Shown here: positions 20,501 to 25,849 of the stretch, in pieces
How positions within the stretch are numbered: position 1 is the first letter of the stretch
Layout of the letters: each line of letters begins with the position of its first letter
From: Pseudomonas monsensis
GTDB lineage: Bacteria > Pseudomonadota > Gammaproteobacteria > Pseudomonadales > Pseudomonadaceae
DNA length: 64,000 nucleotides
Reading direction: 5' to 3'
Assembly: GCF_014268495.2 (NCBI RefSeq)
Contig: NZ_CP077087.1
Span: 2,359,501 to 2,423,500, forward strand
Notes under the pieces: generated by a model
The model's database searches: none
The model's input: only the letters and a program-made list of their open reading frames with translations
Told to the model about the DNA's origin: nothing
Position numbers and translations under genes: made by a program

Positions 20501-23500
20501 CCATCGGCCACGGCGTGACCAACGTGCCGATGGACCTGGCGGTGATGCTCGGTGACGAGTTGTCGATCGAATACCTGTACCTGCGCAGCCACTTCAGCGC
20601 CGAGGCGGTGGTCGGTATTCGCCAGACCATGGAAAACACCCTCGCCGCGATGCTGGCGGCGCCGTACGAACGCCTCGGCAATCTGCAGCGTCTGAGCAGC
20701 GAACAATGGCACGCCGCGCAGGCCTGGAGCGCCGAACCGGTGCACAGCCATCAAGCGGCGCTGTTGCCGGAACTGATCAGCCGTCACGCGCAACAACAGC
20801 CACAGGCTATTGCTCTGCAGTGCGCGGGGATGAGCCTGAGCTACGCCGAACTCGAACTGCGTGCCAACCGTCTGGCGCATTGCCTGATCGAACACGGCGC
20901 GGGGCCGGAGGTGGTGATCGGCGTGGCCTTGCCGCGGTCGCTGGAGATGGTGGTGAGCTTCCTCGCCGTGCTCAAGAGCGGTGCCGCCTACGTGCCGCTG
21001 GACATTGAGTATCCGCCGGAGCGTCTGGCGTACATGATCGAAGATTCGGGCATGGCGCTGTTGCTGACCCAAAGCAGCCTGCGGGCCACGTTGCCGGCGC
21101 CGCAGGGCCTGCTGCGCCTGGAAGTCGATCACCTCGACGAAAGCCGCTATGCCGACTATGCCCCTGACTGCCGCGTTCACGAGCAAAGCCTGGCGTATCT
21201 GGTCTACACCTCCGGTTCGACCGGGCGACCAAAAGGCGTCGCGGTGACCCAAGGTCCGCTGAGCATGCACTGTCAGGCGATTGCCGAGCTGTACGAAATG
21301 GACGCCCGCAGTTGCGAGCTGCACTTTATGTCGTTCGCCTTCGACGGTGCCCATGAACGCTGGCTGAGCTCCCTGTACAGCGGCGGTCGTCTGGTGATTC
21401 GCGACGGTTGCCTGTGGACGCCAGAGCAGACTTATCAGGCGCTGCACGAGTACGGCATCACCATTGCCTGCTTCCCGCCGGCCTACCTCAAACAACTGGC
21501 CGAATACGCGGCGGCCAGCGGCATCGCGCCGCCACCGGTGCGCATCTATTGCTTCGGCGGTGACGCGGTGCCGGATCAGACCTTTGAGCAGGTCAAGGCA
21601 GCGCTGCGTCCCGAGTCCTTCACCAACGGCTATGGCCCGACCGAAACCGTGGTCACGCCAATGCTCTGGAAAGTCCCGGTCAGCCAGCACTGCGAAGCGG
21701 CCTATGCGCCGATCGGCCGTGCCGTGGGCGCGCGTTCGCTGTACGTGCTGGACGAGGATCTGAACCCGTTGCCGCCAGGCCTTGCCGGTGAGTTGTACAT
21801 CGGTGGTTATGGCGTGGCCCGGGGTTACCACGGGCGTCCCGAGCTGACGGGCGAGCGTTTCGTGCCGAACCCGTTCGCGGCGGGCGAGCGCCTGTATCGC
21901 AGCGGCGATCTGGTGCGTTTGCGTGGCGACGGGGTAGTCGATTACGTCGGCCGCATCGACCACCAGGTCAAGGTGCGTGGCTTCCGTATCGAACTCGGCG
22001 AAGTCGAGGCCCGCCTGCGCCAATTGCCTGGGGTCAGTGATGCGCTGGTGATTGCTCGCGACAATGCGTCGGGCAAGCAACTGATCGGTTACGTGGTCAC
22101 TGCGAGCGGCGAGGACATCGGCGATGAACTCAAGGCGGGCCTGCGCACCTCGTTGCCGGAATACATGGTGCCGGCGCAGATCGTCTGCCTCGAGGCTTTC
22201 CCGGTGACGCCGAACGGCAAACTCGATCGCAAGGCGCTGCCGGAACCCGAGTTCAAAACCGAAGAATACGTCGCCCCGCGCAACGAGCAGGAAAGCCTGC
22301 TCGCGGACATCTGGGCGCAGGTGCTGCAGGTCGAACAAGTGGGCATCAGCGACAACTTCTTCGAACTGGGCGGCGACTCGATCCTGAGCCTGCAGGTGAT
22401 CTCCCGCGTCAGAAACCACCCGACGTTGCAGATGGATCTCAAGCTGCGCGACCTGATGCGTTATCAGACCATCGCCGGCATTGTCGAGCAGGACGTGGCG
22501 AAGGAGGGCACCGCACCACCGCAGGCGGACGTCACGCACGTGGCCGCCGAGGGCTTGTTCAATCTCTTGCCGATTCAGGAGTGGTTTTTTGCCGAAGGCA
22601 TGGCCGAAGCGCATCACTACAACCAGTCGCTGTTGCTGAGCGCGCGTCAGCCGCTGGACCTCGATGCACTGGAGCAGGCACTGGGCTGGATCGAGCAACA
22701 TCACGATTCGTTGCGTCTGCGTTTCTCCCACGAAGGCGGGCGCTGGATGCAGCGTTACTGCGACCTCAGTGAACAGGGTGAAGCGTTGCTCTGGCGCCGC
22801 GAGGCGGAAAACAGTGAGCAGGTCGAAGCCTTGGCCAACCTTGCCCAGCGCAGCCTGAACCTCGACGACGGGCCGGTCTGGCGGGTGATGCACGTCTCCT
22901 TGCCGGATGGCCAGGCGCGCCTGCTGGTGGTGATTCACCACTTGGTGGTCGACACCGTTTCGTGGCGGATTCTGCTCGACGATTTGAAAGTGGCGTACGA
23001 GGCGTGCGTGCAGGGGTTGCAGCCGAAATTGCCGATTCGCACCAGCAGTTACCGATCGTTCGCCGAGGCCTTGCAGGCGCAGGCGCCAGTGATTGCCGAG
23101 CAGGAACTGGGGTATTGGCTGGAGCAACTGGATCAGCCGGGCGTCGACTTGCCGTGCGACAACCCACGCGGCAAAAACCTCGTGCGTCAGCAGGCGCAGG
23201 CGCGGCTCAAACTGTCCCGCGAACACACCGAACAACTGCTCAAACAGGCCCCGGCGGTGTACGGCACGCAGATCAACGACTTGTTGTTGTCGGCGCTCAG
23301 CCGTGCGCTGTGCCGCTGGAGCCAACAGCCGTCGGCACTGATTCTGCTCGAAGGGCATGGTCGCGAAGACCTGTTCGAGTCCATCGACCTGAGCCGCAGC
23401 CTCGGTTGGTTCACCAGCATGTTCCCGGTGCGGTTGCGTCCGGACAGCGACGACATCGGCCAGTCGATCGTCAATGTGCAGGCACAGTTGGCAGCGGTGC

Positions 23501-23859
23501 CGCAGAAAGGCATCGGCTATGGCGTGCTGCGGCATCTGGCCGGCGCCGAGGTGTCGCGACAATTGGCCGAGCTGCCGCAAGCGCGGGTCACCTTCAACTA
23601 CCTGGGGCAGTTCGACCAGAGCTTCGACGAGCAAGCCCTGCTGGTGCCGGCGCTGGAAGAAACCGGTGACAACTACAGCCTCAAGGCCAATCTGGGTAAC
23701 TGGCTGGAAATTGTCGGCCAGGTCTATGACGGTCAGTTGGCCATGCGCTGCATCTACAGCAGCCAGCGTTATCGCGCCGGCACCATGGATGCCTTGATGA
23801 GCGATTACCAGCGTGAGCTGGAGGCGTTGGTCGAACACTGCATGGTACGTGTGGGCTGA
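11539..23859 (+). CDS. Pyoverdine NRPS, three modules C-A-T-E / C-A-T / C-A-T-E, no thioesterase (predicted D-Thr, L-Ala, D-OHOrn)
   Basis: This 4106-aa synthetase starts at GTG 11539 with GAGAGGG upstream. Module 1: C (HHIVSDGWS near 177), A (near 653), T (Ser near 1056), E (HHLVVDGVSW near 1233). Module 2: DCL-type C (HHILMDGWS near 1701), A (near 2166), T of LGGDSI type (Ser near 2555) but no E. Module 3: C (HHILMDGWS near 2757), A (near 3222), T (Ser near 3614), E (HHLVVDTVSW near 3798). Pocket codes read D-F-W-N-V-G-M-V-H-K (Thr), D-L-W-N-N-A-L-T-Y-K (Ala/Gly type) and D-G-E-C-C-G-G-V-T-K, which I assign to N5-hydroxy-Orn by fit to the expected peptide. The protein ends in the E domain, so chain release is unexplained within this gene. 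Occupies the place of pvdD next to fpvA. Confidence 0.93.
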   Translation: MQELIESVGQLSAKQRKALAVLLKQKGVNLFDIAPVFKRTAEEPLLLSYAQQRQWFLWQWAPHSAAYNIPTALRLQGPLDVSALERSVQALIERHETLRTVFTQETGQPLQVVLPAGPFALEIHQPGAELANDPDASIQAFVQTQSQQTFDLEHGPLLRAALLQVTPNEHVLVLTLHHIVSDGWSLQVMIEELVQLYAGFNLGHDAGLPALPIQYADYALWQRQWMEAGEQARQLAYWQDKLGGEQPVLELPMDRPRSIEQSFAGASHNLILDPALSNALKAFARQENVTLFVVLLASFQALLHRYSGQADIRVGVPSANRGRVEIERLIGFFVNTQVLKADIDGQMPFVELLRQVKQTAQEAQAHQDLPFEQLVEALEPGRSLSHSPLFQVMFNHQAERRASVETRLNGLNIEPLEWQSQTAQFDLTLNTTEQAHGIEAVLKYATDLFDAATIERLAQHWTALLQAIVAEPNQRIGQLPMLDAGQQQQLLAQWNPVRVAQTPEQCIHQAIEAQAERHPDGIAVTFAGQCLTYAELNRRANQWAHALLARGVGPDVRVGVAVERSLDMIVAILAVLKAGGAYVPLDPGYPDDRLTYMIEDSGIELLLTQGHLLAQLPVPPGLACLDLHQAPASGNDVNPRCLTTPDNLAYVIYTSGSTGKPKGALLPHSNVMRLFSATEQWFDFGPQDSWTLFHSYAFDFSVWEIFGALLYGGKLVVVPHDVSRSPEDFYTLLCDENVTVLNQTPSAFKPLMQVASESPRNNALRYVVFGGEALEVQSLRPWFERFGDRAPTLINMYGITETTVHVTYRPLSLADLQQNHSSPIGEPIVDLSWYLLDNALNLVPQGCIGELYIAGAGLARGYLNQAGMTATRFVPDPFNPQAGERLYRTGDLARLRGDGVIEYIGRIDHQVKIRGFRIELGEIEAQLLQHPDVREAVVLAVDGLSGQQLATWIVGNEVLDAEGQAALRDSIKAHLRESLPDYMVPVSWAFLERLPLTANGKLDRKQLPQPDVAQVQEAYAAPRNELEQRLTEIWQDVLKVERVGLNDNFFELGGDSIISIQVVSRARQAGIRFTPKDIFQHQTVQRLATVAQQSDAVQMQQGDVLGEALLTPIQHYFFNSDIPARHHWNQSILLTPAHALQAAALEQALQHLQRHHDALRLRYRQAGNGWQQTHAPAEQAHALLRTFVLDDSAALPALCLDLQRSLDLHDGPLIRAALVELPDASQRLLLVIHHLVVDGVSWRILLEDLQSAYQQLSRGQAVSLPAKTSAFKAWGQRLQEHARSGELESELDYWRGQLRDVSVELPLDNPQGQLSNRFERSVDTRLDAERTRQLLQQAPAVYRTQVNDLLLTALARVLCQWTNTDSALVQLEGHGREDLFDDVDLSRTVGWFTSMFPVRLMPGASLEASIKGIKEQLRAIPNKGLGYGLLRHLGSAEAQAALSDLAQPKVTFNYLGQFDNNFDADALWVPATEDKGAGQDENAPMANWLTIDGRVYQGQLSLTWTYSGDVFEAATINALARAYEVALGELIDHCLSHPSGALTPSDVPLAGLSQAHLDSLPITAQRIEDIYPLAPMQQGILFHSLYDADASAYVYQMLLDIDGLDVARFQQAWQRVVDRHEVLRAGFIWGRDGLDAPLQVINRQLTLEMPEVDVRGVADLPAVLEARAQADRERGFDLQNPPLLRLCLLRTADDRHRLIFTCHHILMDGWSNSRMFGEVLQDYAGHPVPGAQGRYRDFLVWLQGQDKAAAQDFWRGQLAALHEPTRLASACHGATVPGPGKQMHRLHFDAAFTQRLNAFSRQQQVTLNSLVQAAWLLVLQRYTGQATVAFGATVSGRPVDLPGIEQQLGLFINTLPVIASPQATVSVGDWVRSVQDKNLLLRDYEQTPLQDIQRLAELSGEALFDTLLVFENYPVSEALEANPGGLRFAGLEHREQTNYGLTLIAGASDVLNLDFNYLTEHFAERSVLGLAAHLQEVLRQFLEAPQRCLGEIGLLPLAERQTLAQWNDHHAAYPAERLIAQGFEARVAAHPQAQALSHAGFALSYAELNRRANQLARHLLALGVGPEIRVGVAMPRSAELVIALMAVLKAGGTYVPLDPDYPADRVAYMLDDSQAKVLLTQQSLLAQLPQTDAEVVLVEAGGQAFAAQPADNLPAQGDSANLAYVIYTSGSTGKPKGVAIAHRNVQALIHWSAEVYSEEDLQGVLASTSVCFDLSVWEIFVTLARGGSLVMARNALELPDLPERDQVRLINTVPSAIAALQRIGQIPQGVRIINLAGEPLKQSLVDTLYRETSVAHVYDLYGPSEDTTYSTWTRREPGGQANIGRPLVNTTAYMLDGQLQEAPIGVAAELYLAGDGITRGYLFRPGLTAERFVPNPLSNTGERMYRTGDLTRFGDDGRIEYVGRIDHQVKVRGFRIELGEIEARLLAQDSVREGVVLAVDGQSGQQLVAYVVPNDSSLSLEEQDALSETLQTALKTQLPDYMVPAQWLFLEQLPLTPNGKLDRKALPAPDASQSQRDYVAPSTPLEQQLAEVWQDILKIERVGVTDNFFALGGDSIISIQLVSRARQQGIRFTPKDLFQQQTVQKLAAVVTLDSSTDEAPADYPLAQLDQAQLDALPVPADMIEDVYPLSPMQEGMLFHTLSDNGSSLYVQQVSLPITGLDVERFRQAWEFVIVRQAILRTSFHWQDGLSKPLQVVHRHAPLQMQVLDWRERETSEELIAEFASADRALGFNLADARLQRVTLLRLSDDQYQMIWTSHHILMDGWSSSRLFGEVLQYYAKGEIIGENGRYRDFIAWLQAQDQDAQELFWKARLAEVNEPTALSQAMHPRHSADVAGHDAIYSNWDKTQTADLLQFCRDLRITPNTLIQGAWLLLLQRYTGQQTVTFGATVSGRPEGLANVGNMLGLFINTLPIIQTPRADQRLADWLGEVQAYNLDIRDYSQAPLADVQRWSNLGGQALFDSIVVFENFPIDDRLQEENDTDLTFGKSIGHGVTNVPMDLAVMLGDELSIEYLYLRSHFSAEAVVGIRQTMENTLAAMLAAPYERLGNLQRLSSEQWHAAQAWSAEPVHSHQAALLPELISRHAQQQPQAIALQCAGMSLSYAELELRANRLAHCLIEHGAGPEVVIGVALPRSLEMVVSFLAVLKSGAAYVPLDIEYPPERLAYMIEDSGMALLLTQSSLRATLPAPQGLLRLEVDHLDESRYADYAPDCRVHEQSLAYLVYTSGSTGRPKGVAVTQGPLSMHCQAIAELYEMDARSCELHFMSFAFDGAHERWLSSLYSGGRLVIRDGCLWTPEQTYQALHEYGITIACFPPAYLKQLAEYAAASGIAPPPVRIYCFGGDAVPDQTFEQVKAALRPESFTNGYGPTETVVTPMLWKVPVSQHCEAAYAPIGRAVGARSLYVLDEDLNPLPPGLAGELYIGGYGVARGYHGRPELTGERFVPNPFAAGERLYRSGDLVRLRGDGVVDYVGRIDHQVKVRGFRIELGEVEARLRQLPGVSDALVIARDNASGKQLIGYVVTASGEDIGDELKAGLRTSLPEYMVPAQIVCLEAFPVTPNGKLDRKALPEPEFKTEEYVAPRNEQESLLADIWAQVLQVEQVGISDNFFELGGDSILSLQVISRVRNHPTLQMDLKLRDLMRYQTIAGIVEQDVAKEGTAPPQADVTHVAAEGLFNLLPIQEWFFAEGMAEAHHYNQSLLLSARQPLDLDALEQALGWIEQHHDSLRLRFSHEGGRWMQRYCDLSEQGEALLWRREAENSEQVEALANLAQRSLNLDDGPVWRVMHVSLPDGQARLLVVIHHLVVDTVSWRILLDDLKVAYEACVQGLQPKLPIRTSSYRSFAEALQAQAPVIAEQELGYWLEQLDQPGVDLPCDNPRGKNLVRQQAQARLKLSREHTEQLLKQAPAVYGTQINDLLLSALSRALCRWSQQPSALILLEGHGREDLFESIDLSRSLGWFTSMFPVRLRPDSDDIGQSIVNVQAQLAAVPQKGIGYGVLRHLAGAEVSRQLAELPQARVTFNYLGQFDQSFDEQALLVPALEETGDNYSLKANLGNWLEIVGQVYDGQLAMRCIYSSQRYRAGTMDALMSDYQRELEALVEHCMVRVG

Positions 23860-23884
23860 TCGTCGAACGGTGAGTCATTTCCAA

Positions 23885-23913
23885 GGGGCGTTGCCAGGGC
23901 GCGCCCCTATTTT
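23885..23913 (+). terminator. Weak hairpin after the last NRPS gene
   Basis: GGGGCG (23885-23890) and CGCCCC (23902-23907) can pair across an 11-base loop and are followed by TATTTT. It sits in the 75-bp gap before the hydrolase gene, so it may reduce read-through rather than stop it. The T-run is short. Confidence 0.4.
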
Positions 23914-23934
23914 GCTGATACAAGGATCCTAGCG

Positions 23935-24891
23935 ATGTCGTTACACCCTGATCTGGAAGCCTTTCTCGACCTGGCCCAAGACAGCCAGGACGCCGGCCTG
24001 CCGGCCATGCACCAGATGACTCCGAACGAGGCCCGCGCCACCTTCGAACAGACCACGGCGCAACTGCGCTGGGCTGCGCCTGAAGATCTGTCGGTGACGC
24101 CGATCGACACGGCGGCCCGAGACGGCGCGCCTTTGGCGTTGCGACTGTATCGGCCGAACGGCGCCGGCACGTCGATGCCGGTGCTGGTGTATTTCCACGG
24201 TGGCGGATTTGTCGTCGGCAGCCTCGATTCCCACGACGGTGTGTGCCGCGAGTTTTGCCAGCGCACGCCGTGTGCGGTGTTGTCGGTGGGTTATCGACTG
24301 GCCCCGGAGCATCGTTTTCCGACGGCGCTGGAGGATGGCGAAGATGCTTTGTCGTGGCTGGCGGAAAATGCCGTCAGCTTTGGCCTTGATACCTCGCGCG
24401 TGGCGTTTGGCGGTGATAGTGCTGGTGCGACCCTGGCCACGGTGCTGGCGATTCAAGCGGTGGTGCAACCGCATACTGTGGCTATCGCGCCGAAGGCACA
24501 GTTGTTGTGCTATCCGGTTACTGATGCTTCGCGTACGCACGATTCGCGGTTGTTGTTCAGTGAGGGGTGTCTGTTGGAGAACGATACGCTTGACTGGTTT
24601 TATCAGCATTACGCTCGCAGTCCGCAAGACTATCTGGATTGGCGCTTTTCGCCGTTGTTGGCGGAGGATCTGCGCGGGGTGGCGCCGGCGATTGTGTTGT
24701 TGGCGGGTTTTGATCCGTTGCTTGATGAGGGGCAGGCTTATGCTGATAAGTTGCGGGGGCAGGGGGTGAGTGTCGAGGTTGAGCATTGTCCGGGGCTGAC
24801 GCATGATTTGCTGCGGATGGCTTCGGTGATGCCTGATGTTTTGCGGGTGCATGAACGCCTCAGCCGGGCGTTGGCTTTGATGTTGGGGTGA
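23935..24891 (+). CDS. Alpha/beta hydrolase of the hormone-sensitive lipase (HSL) family, NRPS-associated
   Basis: This is a 318-aa hydrolase. FHGGGF near residue 87 is the HSL oxyanion-hole motif and GGDSAG near 161 holds the nucleophile Ser. A late Asp (GFDPL) and His (LTHDLL) complete a plausible triad. No signal peptide is seen, so it should be cytoplasmic. AAGGA precedes ATG 23935. It is codirectional with the NRPS genes and 75 bases behind them, so it may be part of the same transcript. The preceding NRPS has no thioesterase domain, so a role in releasing or proofreading the peptide is possible. That is inference; many HSL proteins are plain esterases. Confidence 0.85.
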   Translation: MSLHPDLEAFLDLAQDSQDAGLPAMHQMTPNEARATFEQTTAQLRWAAPEDLSVTPIDTAARDGAPLALRLYRPNGAGTSMPVLVYFHGGGFVVGSLDSHDGVCREFCQRTPCAVLSVGYRLAPEHRFPTALEDGEDALSWLAENAVSFGLDTSRVAFGGDSAGATLATVLAIQAVVQPHTVAIAPKAQLLCYPVTDASRTHDSRLLFSEGCLLENDTLDWFYQHYARSPQDYLDWRFSPLLAEDLRGVAPAIVLLAGFDPLLDEGQAYADKLRGQGVSVEVEHCPGLTHDLLRMASVMPDVLRVHERLSRALALMLG

Positions 24892-24900
24892 TTGGGTATT

Positions 24901-25177
24901 GGTTGGTTTTTGGGTGAATATCCGTTGCTGCGGTAATGGCTTCTTAGGGGTCCGCCCTTACGGCGGGTCACTTTTTCCAGACGCCGAAAAAGTAACCAAA
25001 AAGGCTTGCTCCTACGTGCGGCCCGCTCGCTGGGGCTCGGGGTTCCTTCGCTCCGGGATTGATCCGGGCGCAGCGCCTCCGGTTTGCTTCGCTGCACCTC
25101 CTCTCGCTGTGTTTGGCTTCGCCAAACGGTCGCTGCGCTCCCACCCCCGGATCAATCCCTCCACTCAGCCTTCCGAT
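24901..25177. repeat. Left arm of a long imperfect inverted repeat
   Basis: The 958-bp stretch between the hydrolase gene and fpvA holds no gene I can support. Its left part matches, as reverse complement, the right part at 25492-25765. Shared blocks include ATCCGTTGCTGCGG, GGTTTGCTTCGCTGCACCTC and CCCCCGGAT. Short open frames here are repeat-derived. Confidence 0.8.
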
Positions 25178-25275
25178 GTCGCCTTACAGATCAAGAGCTG
25201 CAGCCGAGCTAACGCTCATCCTGTTGAGTGGTGAAGAGCCACAGCGTGCTCGGCTTTGGATTTGTGGTGGAGCTG

Positions 25276-25424
25276 CCCCTCACCCCAGCCCTCTCCCGAG
25301 GGAGAGGGAGCCGATCTGTGGGCTTTTCAAAGCCTGAGTTCACCGCGGTATCGCACGTCGGCGTAACTCTTCCAAACACCACCGCCAGTCCCCTCTCCCT
25401 CTGGGAGAGGGCTAGGGTGAGGGG
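25276..25424. repeat. REPIN (pair of inverted REP elements) with CCCTCTCCC core
   Basis: CCCCTCACCCCAGCCCTCTC at the left (from 25276) and the near-complementary GAGAGGGCTAGGGTGAGGGG at the right (to 25424) flank about 80 unrelated bases. This is the arrangement of REP doublets in pseudomonads. It is nested inside the larger palindrome. Confidence 0.8.
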
Positions 25425-25448
25425 CTCTTGATCTGGCTTGTAATCTTG

Positions 25449-25472
25449 CTTTGGCTTTGGCTTTGGCTTTGG
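25449..25472. repeat. Tandem hexamer (CTTTGG)x4
   Basis: Four perfect copies of CTTTGG are followed by a degenerate fifth (CTTTTG). It is a non-coding microsatellite-like tract inside the repeat-filled gap, and its copy number may vary between strains. Confidence 0.85.
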
Positions 25473-25491
25473 CTTTTGATCTTTTGCCCCT

Positions 25492-25765
25492 TCGGCAGGC
25501 CGAGCGGAGGTGTTCATCCGGGGGTTAGGCGCGCAGCGCCGTGCGGCGTAGCCGCATACATCGAGAGGAGGTGCAGCGAAGCAAACCGTAGGCGATGCCC
25601 CCGGATGGACACCGTAGCGAGGGAACACTGAGCCTCAGCGAAGTGCCGTACGCCGGGGCAAAGCCTTTTGGGTTACCTTTTCGGCGTTTGGAAAAGGTGA
25701 CTCGCTGTAAGAGCGAAACCGCCAGCGGCAACACCCGCAGCAACGGATATGCTCCCAAAACCCAA
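25492..25765. repeat. Right arm of the long imperfect inverted repeat
   Basis: The reverse complement of this stretch follows 24901-25177 along its full length with scattered mismatches, including the GAGGAGGTGCAGCGAAGCAA block. It ends about 40 bases before the fpvA terminator. Confidence 0.8.
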
Positions 25766-25805
25766 AGAGCATGGTCGGCCCGAACGCCGCCAAGACCAAC
25801 AGGCG

Positions 25806-25831
25806 AAAAAAAGCCCCGCCAAAGCGGGGCT
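25806..25831 (-). terminator. Rho-independent terminator of fpvA
   Basis: Read on the - strand: AGCCCCGC, loop TTTG, GCGGGGCT, then seven T residues. It lies 19 bases beyond the fpvA stop. Confidence 0.92.
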
Positions 25832-25849
25832 CTCTCACATCACACCCAA

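Noticed and set aside
22520..23859. A thioesterase at the end of the last NRPS
   Set aside because: The terminal domain has E-domain motifs (HHLVVDTVSW, EGHGRE, NYLGQFD) and no GxSxG thioesterase segment.
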